This document shows positions 33,796 to 42,352 of a stretch of 64,000 nucleotides of DNA, one piece after another. The stretch is from positions 248,001-312,000 of the forward strand of contig NZ_ATXJ01000001.1 in NCBI RefSeq assembly GCF_000421625.1, in the 5' to 3' direction. This stretch comes from Thermus islandicus DSM 21543. GTDB lineage: Bacteria; Deinococcota; Deinococci; Deinococcales; Thermaceae. Every line of letters begins with the position of its first letter. The stretch's first letter is position 1. The translations under genes and the position numbers were made by a program. Under the pieces are notes generated by a model that was not told where the DNA came from, searched no databases, and saw only the letters and a program-made list of their open reading frames with translations.

Positions 33796-34872
33796 CTACC
33801 GGCCCACGATCTCCTTGCCCAGGGGCTTGCCCTCGTAGGTCACACGGGCGAGGAGGGCCAAGGCCCGCTGCTGGGCCACCGGGGAAAGGGCCCCGTAGGT
33901 GAGGGGCTCGTTGTACTTCTGCCCCTCGGTGAGGATCCACCTCACGAACTCCACCAAGGCCCGGGCCTCGGCCTCGGACTTCACCGCCTTGTTGACGGAG
34001 AGGTTCTCGTAGAGGAGGAGGTAGGTGAAGCTGGCGATGGGGTAGCCGTCAGGAGCGGCGGTATCGGTGAGGGAGACCCGCATGTCCCCGGGAAGGGGCA
34101 CGTTGGCCGCCGCCTTCATGGAGGCCAGGTCGGCCAGAACGAAGCGCCCCGCCTTGTTCCGCACCGCCCCGTAGGCCAGGCTGTTCTGCTTGGCGTAGGT
34201 GAGCTCCACGTAGCCGATGGCCCCCGGGGTCTGCCGCACCACCCCGGCCACGCCCTCGTTGCCCTTGCCGCCCACGCCCACGGGCCACTCCACGCTGGTG
34301 CCCCGGCCCACCTTTTGGGCCCACTCTCGGGAAACCTTGGCCAGGTAATCGGTAAAGACATAGCTCGTGCCCGAGCCATCGGAGCGGTGGACCACGGTGA
34401 TGGGGAGGGGGGGAAGCTTCACGCCGGGGTTCAGCTCTTGCAGGGCGGGGTCGTTCCAGGTCTTGACCTTGCCCAGGTAGATGTCGGCCAGGACAGGTCC
34501 GGTGAAGCGCAGGGGTTCCTTGACCCCGGGCAGGTTGTAGACGGGGACCACCGCCCCCAGGGCGTAGGCGAGGTTGAGGGCCTGGGTCTTGAACCGCTCC
34601 CGAACCTCCTTGAGGCGCCCGTCATCCAGGGGGGCATCGGAGGCGCCGAAGTGGACGGTCTGCTCCAGGAACTGGCGGATCCCGCCTCCGGAGCCGATGG
34701 ACTGGTAGTTGACGCGCACCTTGCCCCCGGTGAGCCTCGTGTACTCGTCGGCGTACTTGGCCATCAGGGGGTAGGGGAAGGTGGCCCCCGCCCCCACCAG
34801 GGTGAGGGTCTGCTGCGCCAAGCCTAGGCCCGCCAGGGCCACCCACGCCAGTAGGACTCCTCTTGCTCGCAT
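33796..34872 (-). CDS. pstS: Phosphate-binding protein PstS
   Basis: 358 residues. Signal peptide MRARGVLLAWVALAGLGLAQ, then GAGATFPYPLMAKYADEYTR and the phosphate-binding stretches IGSGGGIRQF, GASDAPLDDGRL and HRSDGSGTSYVFTDYL. It captures phosphate in the periplasm. The gene starts inside the last 49 nt of mnmA but has its own Pho-box-like promoter there and a GGGAGG ribosome site, so it is likely induced by phosphate starvation independently of mnmA. Confidence 0.95.
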   Translation of the reverse strand: MRARGVLLAWVALAGLGLAQQTLTLVGAGATFPYPLMAKYADEYTRLTGGKVRVNYQSIGSGGGIRQFLEQTVHFGASDAPLDDGRLKEVRERFKTQALNLAYALGAVVPVYNLPGVKEPLRFTGPVLADIYLGKVKTWNDPALQELNPGVKLPPLPITVVHRSDGSGTSYVFTDYLAKVSREWAQKVGRGTSVEWPVGVGGKGNEGVAGVVRQTPGAIGYVELTYAKQNSLAYGAVRNKAGRFVLADLASMKAAANVPLPGDMRVSLTDTAAPDGYPIASFTYLLLYENLSVNKAVKSEAEARALVEFVRWILTEGQKYNEPLTYGALSPVAQQRALALLARVTYEGKPLGKEIVGR

Positions 34873-36005
34873 CGCTCCAACCTCCCACCCGTACTCTGAC
34901 CCCCCTCTGTCAGGAGAAGGTCAGGGCCCTCGAGACCTGCCAGGTTGTAAAGCCCCCTGCGGATCACCGCGCCCCCAAGGAGCCTCTCCCCCTGGTAGAA
35001 GACGGCGCTCTGCCCCGGGGTCACGGCGAAAACAGGGCTAGCCAGGCGGAGGCGCAAGGGGTTTAGGGACTCCACCCGGGCCCTTACCGGGGGCGTGCGG
35101 TAGCGCACCTGGACCTCCACCTCCTCGCCGAGCTCGGCGAGGAGGTTCACCCCTTCCCCCTCGAGGCCACCCCAGTAACAGGCCTCCTTGGGCCCCACGT
35201 AGACCACGTTCCTCTCCGGGTCCACCCCCACCACGTACCGCTCCAGGTGGGGCTTGGAAAGCCCGAGGCCCTTCTTCTGGCCCACCGTGTAAAGGCTTGC
35301 CCCCTGGTGCTCCCCCACCACCTCCCCCGTCAAGGCGTCCACGAGGGGGCCGGGCCTGGGCTTCAGGCGCTCCTGGAGAAAGCCCTTCACGTCCCCGGCC
35401 ACGAAGCAGAGGTTCTGGCTCTCGGGCTTTTTGGCCGTGGGGAGGCCCGCCCTCTCGGCGAGGGCCCGCACCTCGGGCTTGGTGAGCCCCCCCACGGGGA
35501 AGAGGAGGTGGGGAAGGGCCTCCTTGGGGGTGCCCCAGAGGAAGTAGCTCTGGTCCTTCCTTGGGTCAAGGCCCCGAAAAAGGGCCTCCCCCTCCTTCCG
35601 CACGTAGTGGCCGGTGGCCACATAGTCCAGCCCGAGCCTCCGGGCCTGCTTGAGCAGGGCCCCGAACTTGACAAAGGTGTTGCACCGGGCGCAGGGGTTT
35701 GGGGTGCGCCCCCGGGCGTAGTCCTCGAGGAAGGGCCGGATGATCGCCTCCTCAAAGACCTCCCGGTAGTCCAGGAGGTAAAAGGGGATGCCGAGGAGGT
35801 CCGCCACCCGCCTGGCCTCATAGGCGGCGTCCGGGGTGCAGCAGCTCTCCCAGGCCCGGGGCGCCTTCGCCTCCAGGCTCAGGGGGGGCAGGTCGGGCCA
35901 AAAGCGCATCATGGCCCCCACCACCTCGTAGCCCGCCTCCTTGAGGAGGAGGGCGGCCACGGAGGAGTCCACCCCCCCGGACATGGCCACGAGAACCCGC
36001 CTCAT
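34824..36005 (-). CDS. mnmA: tRNA-specific 2-thiouridylase MnmA
   Basis: 393 residues. PP-loop SGGVDSSV at residue 9, the first catalytic cysteine in NPCARCN, the second in SQNLCFVAGD, and the substrate loops YFLWG and GQKKGLGL. It thiolates U34 of Glu, Gln and Lys tRNAs. The last 40 residues (after AVIRRGLYN) exceed the family norm and are encoded by DNA that also holds the pstS promoter and start, so the original stop may have been lost. It overlaps the upstream DUF1385 gene by ATGA. Confidence 0.92.
   Translation of the reverse strand: MRRVLVAMSGGVDSSVAALLLKEAGYEVVGAMMRFWPDLPPLSLEAKAPRAWESCCTPDAAYEARRVADLLGIPFYLLDYREVFEEAIIRPFLEDYARGRTPNPCARCNTFVKFGALLKQARRLGLDYVATGHYVRKEGEALFRGLDPRKDQSYFLWGTPKEALPHLLFPVGGLTKPEVRALAERAGLPTAKKPESQNLCFVAGDVKGFLQERLKPRPGPLVDALTGEVVGEHQGASLYTVGQKKGLGLSKPHLERYVVGVDPERNVVYVGPKEACYWGGLEGEGVNLLAELGEEVEVQVRYRTPPVRARVESLNPLRLRLASPVFAVTPGQSAVFYQGERLLGGAVIRRGLYNLAGLEGPDLLLTEGGQSTGGRLERCEQEESYWRGWPWRA
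34893..34925 (-). promoter_or_regulatory. Pho-box-like promoter of pstS, inside mnmA
   Basis: On the minus strand CCTGACC (34925-34919), TTCT, CCTGACA (34914-34908) are heptamer direct repeats with an 11-bp period, followed after 9 bp by CAGAGT (34898-34893) as a weak -10. This mirrors the E. coli Pho box (CTGTCAT repeated every 11 bp). The site overlaps the coding end of mnmA. Confidence 0.6.
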
Positions 36006-36889
36006 GCCGCCACCCGCTCGCCCAAAGCGGCCTCGGTGCTCCTTATGGCCACCTCCACCATCTCCGGGGTGGGCTCGGCCACGGTGAGGGCCTGGAAGCG
36101 GAAGCCGAGCTCCCTGAGGAACCGGGAAAGGGGGTTCTCGTGCCGCGCGGAGAAGTAGAGGAGCTCAAAGGCCAGGGCCGCCACCAGGGGCAGGAAGAGG
36201 ACCCTCGCGAGAAGCCGCCACCAGAGGACCTCAGGGGCCGGGATCAGGCTGTAGACCAGGACCGAGACCCCCACCACGAAGGCGAGGAAGGTGGTGCCGC
36301 ACCGGGGGTGGAAGCGGGGCTGGGCCAGTACGTTCTCCACGGTGAGGGGGAGGCCCTTCTCGTAGGCGTGGATGGCCTTGTGCTCCGCCCCATGGTACAT
36401 GAAGAAGCGCTGGATCTCCGGCAGGCGGCCGATGAAAAGGAGGTAGCCCACGAGGAGCCCCACCTTGAGGAGGCCGGCCAGGAGGTTGTAGAGCACGGGG
36501 TGCCGGGCGGGATCTACGAGGAGCCCGGAAAGGAAGCCGGGGAAGACGATGAAAAGGGCAAGGCCGAGGAGGAGGCTCACCGCCACCGTCCCCCAAAGCG
36601 CCCCCTTGGGAAGCTCCTCCCCCGCAAGCTCGGCGCTCCGGGCCAGGGCCCGGTAGCTCACGCTAAGGGCGTCCCAAAGGGCCACCACGCCCCGGAGGAG
36701 GGGGAGCCTCGCCCAGGGGTAGCGCTCAGCCAGGGCCTTCTCCTCGTGGCGCTCCACGTGGATCTGGCCCTCGGGCAGGCGCACGGCCAAGGCCCAGGCC
36801 CAGGGGGCCTTCATCATCACCCCCTCGAGGGCCGCCGCCCCCCCGAGGGTGGCCTTCTGGGCGAGAAAGAGAAGCCACATCCCTCCCAT
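36002..36889 (-). CDS. DUF1385 membrane protein (YqhQ-like)
   Basis: 295 residues. The family markers are GGAAALEGVMMKAP near the start, FFMYHGAEHKAIHAYE in the middle and RFHPRCGTTFLAFVV, with about five spans between. The role of DUF1385 proteins is unknown; the invariant HGAEHK and HPRCGT motifs suggest metal binding in the membrane. ATG 36889 and ATG 36880 are both possible starts. It is divergent from pepA, whose start is 31 bp away, and is coupled to mnmA. Confidence 0.8.
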   Translation of the reverse strand: MGGMWLLFLAQKATLGGAAALEGVMMKAPWAWALAVRLPEGQIHVERHEEKALAERYPWARLPLLRGVVALWDALSVSYRALARSAELAGEELPKGALWGTVAVSLLLGLALFIVFPGFLSGLLVDPARHPVLYNLLAGLLKVGLLVGYLLFIGRLPEIQRFFMYHGAEHKAIHAYEKGLPLTVENVLAQPRFHPRCGTTFLAFVVGVSVLVYSLIPAPEVLWWRLLARVLFLPLVAALAFELLYFSARHENPLSRFLRELGFRFQALTVAEPTPEMVEVAIRSTEAALGERVAA

Positions 36890-36920
36890 TCTGCCACGCC
36901 CCCGTGGTAAAACGTGGGAC

Positions 36921-38306
36921 GTGATTACCCTGAAGCGCGCCACGACCGGCCTGGCCGACGGACAGGCCCCCCTCAAGGTAGCCTGGGTCAAGGAAGGTGC
37001 CCTCCTCCCCCAGGGCGAGGCCCTGGACGCCCGCCTCGGGGGGCTTTTGCGGCGGGCCCTGGCCGGGGTGGGGCTTAAGGCGGGGGAGAGCCTCCTCCTC
37101 CACACGGAGGAGGGCGCTGTCCTCCTCTTCGGCCTCCTGGAGGACGCCCGCGAAAGCGGGGGGAAGCTCGCCCAGGCCCTCCTCCGGCTCGCCTTCCCCG
37201 AGGCCCTGGTGGAGCCCCTGGAGGAGGCCTACCCCCTGGCCGAGGGGCTCCTCCTCGGGGCCTACCGCTTTGACCGGCACAAGACGGAGAAGGAGGCGAA
37301 GGCCCTCACCCTCCACCTCCCGGGCGTCCCCGAGGAGCTTCTTGCGCGGGCGGGGAAGGTGGCGGAAGGGGTCTATTTTGCCCGGGACCTGGTGAACGAG
37401 CCCCCAAACCTCCTCACCCCGGAGGCCCTGGCGGAGCGGGCCCTGGAGCTTCGCGCCTTGGGCGTGGAGGTGGAGGTGCTGGACGAGAAGGCCATCAAGG
37501 AGCTCGGCATGGGGGCCTTCCTCGCCGTGGCCCAGGGCTCGGAGAACCCGCCCCGCTTCCTCAAGCTCCGCTACGCCCAAGAAGGGGCGAGGGCCCGGCT
37601 GGACCTGGTGGGCAAGGGCCTCACCTTTGACTCCGGGGGCTACTCCTTGAAGCCCACGGAGGGCATGGCCACCATGAAGGGGGACATGGCGGGGGCGGCG
37701 GCCGTCCTGGGGGCCTTCAAGGCCGCGGCCCTCCTGGGCCTTCCCGTGGAGCTAAGGGGCTACATCGCCGCCTGTGAGAACCTGATCTCCGGGCGGGCCT
37801 ACCGGGTGGGGGACGTGCTCAAGACCCTTTCCGGCAAGACCGTGGAGGTGATGAACACCGACGCCGAGGGGCGCCTCACCCTAGCGGACGCCCTGGCCTA
37901 CGCTCAACGGGAGGGGGCCGAGCGCATCCTGGAGCTCTCCACCCTCACGGGAGCGGCCGTGGTGGCCCTGGGGGAGGAGGTGGCCGCCCTCTTCGCCACG
38001 GACGGGGCCTGGGGGGAGACGGTGCGGGAGGCGGCGCAGAGGGCGGGGGAGAAGGTCTGGCCCATGCCCCTGGAGAGGGCCTACCGGGAGAAGCTGAAAA
38101 GCCCCGTGGCCGACCTGAAGAACGTGGGGGACCGAAACGGCGGGGCCATCACCGCCGCCCTCTTCCTTTCGGAGTTCGTGAAGGTGCCCCTCGTCCACCT
38201 GGACATCGCCGGCCCCGCCTTCGCCAAGAAGGCCCACGCCCTGGGCCCGGAGGGGGGGACGGGCTTCGGCGTGCGCACCCTCCTCGAGGTGGCCCAGGCC
38301 CTCTGA
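36921..38306 (+). CDS. pepA: Leucyl aminopeptidase (M17)
   Basis: 461 residues from GTG 36921. The two-metal active site is visible: GKGLTFDSGGYSLKP (metal-binding Lys and Asp), MKGDMAGAAAVLGA, and the family signature VMNTDAEGRLTLADAL. The C-terminal half has NVGDRNGGAITAALFLSEF. A cytoplasmic hexameric enzyme removing N-terminal residues from peptides. TAAAAC ending seven bases before the GTG suggests a leaderless message. An 80-bp repeat begins at its stop codon. Confidence 0.93.
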   Translation: MITLKRATTGLADGQAPLKVAWVKEGALLPQGEALDARLGGLLRRALAGVGLKAGESLLLHTEEGAVLLFGLLEDARESGGKLAQALLRLAFPEALVEPLEEAYPLAEGLLLGAYRFDRHKTEKEAKALTLHLPGVPEELLARAGKVAEGVYFARDLVNEPPNLLTPEALAERALELRALGVEVEVLDEKAIKELGMGAFLAVAQGSENPPRFLKLRYAQEGARARLDLVGKGLTFDSGGYSLKPTEGMATMKGDMAGAAAVLGAFKAAALLGLPVELRGYIAACENLISGRAYRVGDVLKTLSGKTVEVMNTDAEGRLTLADALAYAQREGAERILELSTLTGAAVVALGEEVAALFATDGAWGETVREAAQRAGEKVWPMPLERAYREKLKSPVADLKNVGDRNGGAITAALFLSEFVKVPLVHLDIAGPAFAKKAHALGPEGGTGFGVRTLLEVAQAL

Positions 38307-38385
38307 TCCCACCCCATGGGGGCCCCGGTAGAAACTCCCCGCGAGGTTTTCGCTAGGAGCACAGGAACCAAAAGCCAAGGGTAGG
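38304..38385 (+). repeat. 80-bp interspersed repeat, copy A
   Basis: Starts at the pepA stop (TGATCCCACCCCATG), then GGTAGAAA, CCCCGCGAGGTTTT and AGGAACCAAAAGC. The same unit occurs at 41344-41425 and 55341-55421 (both minus), always just behind a stop codon. Confidence 0.8.
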
Positions 38386-38427
38386 AACCCCGCCCGGAAA
38401 GGTGGGGGGCGGGCCCGGCCACTGGGG

Positions 38428-38433
38428 TATACT
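38428..38433 (+). promoter_or_regulatory. -10 box before the xdhC-like gene
   Basis: TATACT, 15 bp before the ATG at 38449; no clear -35 partner. Confidence 0.5.
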
Positions 38434-38448
38434 GGACGGTGAGCGCCC

Positions 38449-39513
38449 ATGAGCCCAGCCGAGGTGCAACGCCTGCTCCAGGCCCTCTCCCAGGCCCAGG
38501 GCCAAGCCGTCCTGGCTACCCTCATCCGGGTCAGGGGCTCGGCCTACCGGCGGGAGGGGGCCAAGATGCTCGTCCTCCCCGACGCCACCACGGTCTGCAG
38601 CCTCTCCGGCGGCTGCCTCGAGCCCGACGTGGCCCAGCGGGCCCTGGAGGTCCTGAGGACGGGTGAACCCCTCCGGGTGGCCTACGACCTGGAGGAGGAC
38701 ACCGTCTGGGGGCTCGGCCTCGGGTGCGGGGGGAGCGTGGAGGTCTACCTGGAGCCCCTCTCCGACCCCCTCCTGAAGGCCTTCCTGGAGGGCCTAGAGG
38801 AGGAGTCCCCCAGCCTCCTGGCCACCGTCCTCTCCGGCGGGAAAGGGCGCCTCCTCTACCGCGAGGGGCGCTGGGAGGGGAGGGTGGAGCCGGAGGCGCT
38901 GGAGGCCCAGGTGAGGGCCCACGGGGAAGCCCTCCTTCAGGCCCAAACCCCCCGGGCCTGGCTCCTGGAGGTGGCAGGGGCCGAGGTCTTCCTGGACCCC
39001 CACGCCCCGCCCCTGGAGCTCGTCCTCTTCGGGGGCGGGCACGACGCCATCCCCCTAGCCGAGCTGGCCCGGCGCTATGGCCTCAAGGTCACCGTGGTGG
39101 ACCCCCGGTCGGCTTACGTCCACGAGGGAAACTTCCCCGGTTGCCGCCTGGTCCTGGCCCACCCCGAGGGCCTTCCCGAGGGGCTTCTGGGCCCGAGGAG
39201 CTACGCCGTCATCATGAACCACCACCTGGAGCGGGACCGCAAGACCCTGGCCTACGCCCTGCGCTCCCAGGCCCCCTACATCGGCGTCCTGGGGCCGCGG
39301 GAGCGCTTCGCCAAGCTCAAAGACGCCCTGGAGGCCGAGGGCTTCCGCTTCGGGCCGGAGGCCATGGCCCGCATCCACAACCCCGTGGGCCTGGACCTGG
39401 GGGCCGAGGGGCCGGAGGAGGTGGCCCTTTCCATCCTGGGCGAGGTCCTGGCCGTTTCCCGCGGGTACGAGGGGGGCTTCCTGAGGGCCCGGCCGGGGAA
39501 GGTGCACAAGTAG
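38449..39513 (+). CDS. XdhC/CoxI-family molybdenum cofactor maturation protein
   Basis: 354 residues. The N-terminal XdhC domain contains RVRGSAYRREGAKMLVLPD, SGGCLEPDVA and GLGCGGSVEVYLEP; the C-terminal part is a Rossmann domain (VLFGGGHDAIPLAELARRY) ending in ARIHNPVGLDLGAEGPEEVA. XdhC proteins bind the molybdenum cofactor, help its sulfuration and insert it into molybdenum hydroxylases. It faces the CODH-like operon and overlaps the nucleotidyltransferase gene by one base. Confidence 0.88.
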   Translation: MSPAEVQRLLQALSQAQGQAVLATLIRVRGSAYRREGAKMLVLPDATTVCSLSGGCLEPDVAQRALEVLRTGEPLRVAYDLEEDTVWGLGLGCGGSVEVYLEPLSDPLLKAFLEGLEEESPSLLATVLSGGKGRLLYREGRWEGRVEPEALEAQVRAHGEALLQAQTPRAWLLEVAGAEVFLDPHAPPLELVLFGGGHDAIPLAELARRYGLKVTVVDPRSAYVHEGNFPGCRLVLAHPEGLPEGLLGPRSYAVIMNHHLERDRKTLAYALRSQAPYIGVLGPRERFAKLKDALEAEGFRFGPEAMARIHNPVGLDLGAEGPEEVALSILGEVLAVSRGYEGGFLRARPGKVHK

Positions 39514-40277
39514 TGCACGGCCTCCTCCTCGCCGCCGGGGGGGCAAGCCGCATGGGGGCCCCCAAGCTCCTCCTCCCTGCCCCGGAGGGCACCCTCCTCC
39601 TGCGCCTGGCCCGCCTCCTGAGGCAGAACCTGCCCGGGGAGGTGGCGGTGGTCCTGGGGCGGGAGGCCCTCCTCCACCGCCGGGCCCTCTCGGGGCTCAG
39701 AGGGGTGCGCCTCGTCCGGGCCCGGCGGTGGCACCTTGGCCTGGCCGAAAGCCTTAAGGCCGGGCTCAAGGCCCTCCCCGAGGGACCGGTCCTCGTCCTC
39801 CCCGGGGACCAAGCGGGGGTGGGAGCGGCGGAGCTCGGGGCCCTCCTCGAGGCCTTCCGCGAGCCCGGGGTGCTTTCGGGGCTCAAGGGGGAGGCCCTAA
39901 GCCCCGCCATCCTGGGGACGAGGGCCCGGCGGGAGGCGCTCGGGCTCGAGGGGGACCGGGGGGCCAAGGGCCTCCTCCTGGCCCTGGGGGCCCGGGTGGT
40001 GGAGCTGGGGCCGGGCCCTTGGAGCCTGGACGTGGACACCTGGGCCGACTACCGGCGGCTCGTGGAGGCCCTGGGCTGGTCCCTCCCCTACCCTCCCCTT
40101 CCCCCCAAGGGCCCCCCCTACCCCGCCCTCCTCCGGCGGCCCCCCCTCTTTCGCCTGGGGCCCGCCCTCCTCCTCTACGGCCGCCCCGGGGCCTACGCCG
40201 GTCCCCTGCTGGCGGAGCGGGAGGCCCTCCGCCTCCTGGCCCGGGGAGCGGCCACCCTCCTCAGGGAAGGCCTCTGA
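39513..40277 (+). CDS. MobA/MocA-like molybdenum cofactor nucleotidyltransferase
   Basis: 254 residues from GTG 39513. The signature is LLLAAGGASRMGAPKLLLP (nucleotide-binding loop LAAGxSxRMGxxK) and the metal-binding LVLPGDQAGV, as in MocA, which adds CMP to molybdopterin. The last 70 residues (after DVDTWADYRRL) are proline-rich and not assigned. Such enzymes make the cytosine dinucleotide form of the cofactor used by xanthine-oxidase-family enzymes. Its end overlaps the convergent VWA gene by 17 nt. Confidence 0.8.
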   Translation: MHGLLLAAGGASRMGAPKLLLPAPEGTLLLRLARLLRQNLPGEVAVVLGREALLHRRALSGLRGVRLVRARRWHLGLAESLKAGLKALPEGPVLVLPGDQAGVGAAELGALLEAFREPGVLSGLKGEALSPAILGTRARREALGLEGDRGAKGLLLALGARVVELGPGPWSLDVDTWADYRRLVEALGWSLPYPPLPPKGPPYPALLRRPPLFRLGPALLLYGRPGAYAGPLLAEREALRLLARGAATLLREGL

Positions 40278-41337
40278 GGCGGCGGAGGAAGGCCAACAGC
40301 TCCTCCCCCGTGCCCGCGGGGAGCAGGGCGTCCAGGTAGGGCAGGGCGGCCTGCATCCCCCGGGCCAGGGGGGCGTAGCCGGGGAGGCCCGCCAGGGGGT
40401 TGAGCCAGTAGATCCGGCGCACCCTCCGCCGCAACGCCCTCAGGGCCCGGGCCACCTCCTCGGGGTCCCCTTGGTCCAGGCCGTCGCTCAGGACAAAGAG
40501 GAGGCTCCGCCGGCCAAGCCTTCGGCCCTCGGCCTCGAGGAAGGCCCTGAGGCTCTCGCCAAGCCGCGTCCCCCCGGCGAAGTCCTCGGCCAGGCGGCCA
40601 AGCCCCGGCAGGGCCTCGCCCGGGGGGAGGGGAAGGAGGGGGGAGATGCGGGTGAGGCGGGTGCCGAAGGCGAAGGCCTCGAGGGGGAAGCCCCGGCCTT
40701 TCAGGGCCTGCAGGAGGAGGAAGAGGGCCCGGGCGTAGGGGGCCATGGAGCCCGAGACGTCCAGGAGGACGTAGTAGCGGTAGGGCTGACGCCGGGGCTT
40801 CAGGAAGCGGGGGTCCAGGACCTCCCCTCCCGTCCTCAGGGCCCGGCGCAGGGTAGCGGGGAGGGAGAGCCTTTCCCCCGCCCCGCCCCGGCGCCGCCTT
40901 CGCACGGGCCGCCGGGGCGGGGGAAAGGCCAGGGCCAGGAGGAAGCGGGAGAGGAGGAGGGCCTCCCCCGGGGCGAGGGCCTCGAGGGGGCGCCTGAGGA
41001 GGCGCTCCAGAGGGCTGTAGGCCCCCCTCAGGACCCCTTCCCCCTCCGCCTCCCCCGGGCCCAGGACGGGGAGGCTCCCCTGGGCCACCTGGTGGGGGAG
41101 GGCCTTGGGCCTAAGGAGGCCGAAGTAGCGGCGGAAGGCCCGGTCAAAGGCGGGGTAGTCCTCCTTGCGCCCCAGGAGCAAGGCCCGGGAGGCTAGGTAG
41201 AAGGCCTCCCCTTCCCAGGGAACGAGGAGGAGGCCCTGGAGCCAGGCCTGGATCTGGCCCTGGCCCGGCCGGACCCCCTCGGCCCGCAGGGCCTCCAGGA
41301 AGCCGAGAAGTCCCCGGAGGAGAGCCTCTTCCATCAT
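40261..41337 (-). CDS. VWA-domain protein (CoxE-like)
   Basis: 358 residues from the double ATG at 41337, with a GGGAGG ribosome site upstream. The C-terminal von Willebrand A domain has the metal-ion-dependent adhesion motif DVSGSM, then TRL and the late LSDGLDQGD. An Arg-rich stretch RRPVRRRRRGG separates it from the N-terminal helical part. In the cox cluster of CO oxidisers, CoxE acts with the MoxR-type ATPase CoxD to build the active site. It follows the MoxR gene and one 80-bp repeat. Confidence 0.85.
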   Translation of the reverse strand: MMEEALLRGLLGFLEALRAEGVRPGQGQIQAWLQGLLLVPWEGEAFYLASRALLLGRKEDYPAFDRAFRRYFGLLRPKALPHQVAQGSLPVLGPGEAEGEGVLRGAYSPLERLLRRPLEALAPGEALLLSRFLLALAFPPPRRPVRRRRRGGAGERLSLPATLRRALRTGGEVLDPRFLKPRRQPYRYYVLLDVSGSMAPYARALFLLLQALKGRGFPLEAFAFGTRLTRISPLLPLPPGEALPGLGRLAEDFAGGTRLGESLRAFLEAEGRRLGRRSLLFVLSDGLDQGDPEEVARALRALRRRVRRIYWLNPLAGLPGYAPLARGMQAALPYLDALLPAGTGEELLAFLRRLRGLP

Positions 41338-41343
41338 CGCCTC

Positions 41344-41425
41344 CCTAGCCTTTGCTTTTGGTTCCTGCACTCCTGGCAAAAACCTCGCGGGGACTTTCCA
41401 CCAAGGCCCGCATGGGGTGGGATCA
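41344..41425 (-). repeat. 80-bp interspersed repeat, copy B
   Basis: On the minus strand it starts at the MoxR stop (TGATCCCACCCCATG) and ends in AGGAACCAAAAGCAAAGG just before the VWA ribosome site. Nearly identical to copy A at 38304-38385. Confidence 0.8.
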
Positions 41426-42313
41426 GAGGAGAGGGAGAAGCTCCGCCAGGGCCCCCCGCACCCGCTCCACGTCCTCCCTGGCCTTGAGGAGAGCCCCGAG
41501 GGCGGGCTCCAGGACCCCGGGCGTCAGGTCCTCCGCCCCCAGGGCGAGGAGGGCGGCGGCGAGGTCCAGGGTCTCCGCCACCCCCGGGGGCTTGAGGAGG
41601 CCCAGGCCCCGCACCCGCTGCACCAGGGCCACCACCCTGCGGGCCAGGGCCTCGGGGAGCTCGGGGAGGCGGGCCCGCACGATCCTGAGCTCCTTCTCCA
41701 GGGAGGGGTAGTCAATCCAGTAGTAGACGCACCGCCGCCTCAGGGCGTCGTGGAGCTCCCGGGTGCGGTTGGAGGTGAGGAGGACGAAGGGCCGGGCCCT
41801 GGCCTTTAGGGTGCCGAGCTCGGGCACCGTGACCTGAAAGTCGGAGAGGACCTCCAGGAGGAAGGCCTCAAAGGCCTCGTCCGTGCGGTCCACCTCGTCA
41901 ATGAGGAGGACGGCCTCCCCGAGCTCCAGGGCCTCCAGCACGGGCCTTTTCAGGAGGAACTCCTCCCGGTAGACGCTGGCCCGGAGGCGGGCCGGGTCCT
42001 TTTCCCCGATGGACTCCAGGAGGCGGATCTCCAGAAGCTGCCGGGCGTGGTCCCACTCGTAGAGGGCCTGCTCCAGCTCCAGGCCCTCGTAGCACTGGAG
42101 GCGGACCAGGGGCACGCCCAGGCCCTCCGCCAGGACCCGGGCCACCTCCGTCTTCCCCACCCCGGGCTCCCCCTCGAGGAGGAGGGGACGCCCCAGGCGG
42201 AGGGCCAGAAAGAGGGCGACGCTCAGGCCCTCCTCGGCGATGTACCGCCCCCTCTCCAGGAGGGCGGCCACCGCCGCCGGGCTTTCGGGGGAGAAGGCGG
42301 GCTTGGGGTCCAT
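41423..42313 (-). CDS. MoxR-family AAA+ ATPase (CoxD-like)
   Basis: 296 residues. Walker A GEPGVGKTEVARVLAEGL, Walker B VLLIDEVDRTDEAFEAFLLE, sensor 1 LTSNRTRELHDALRRRC and the closing YWIDYPSLEKE are the MoxR pattern. It acts as a chaperone with the VWA protein for maturation of the molybdenum hydroxylase encoded upstream, probably inserting sulfur or metal at the active site. Confidence 0.9.
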   Translation of the reverse strand: MDPKPAFSPESPAAVAALLERGRYIAEEGLSVALFLALRLGRPLLLEGEPGVGKTEVARVLAEGLGVPLVRLQCYEGLELEQALYEWDHARQLLEIRLLESIGEKDPARLRASVYREEFLLKRPVLEALELGEAVLLIDEVDRTDEAFEAFLLEVLSDFQVTVPELGTLKARARPFVLLTSNRTRELHDALRRRCVYYWIDYPSLEKELRIVRARLPELPEALARRVVALVQRVRGLGLLKPPGVAETLDLAAALLALGAEDLTPGVLEPALGALLKAREDVERVRGALAELLPLL

Positions 42314-42352
42314 GGGGTTAAGGGTAGCACCCCAAGCCTAGGAAAAGCGCCC

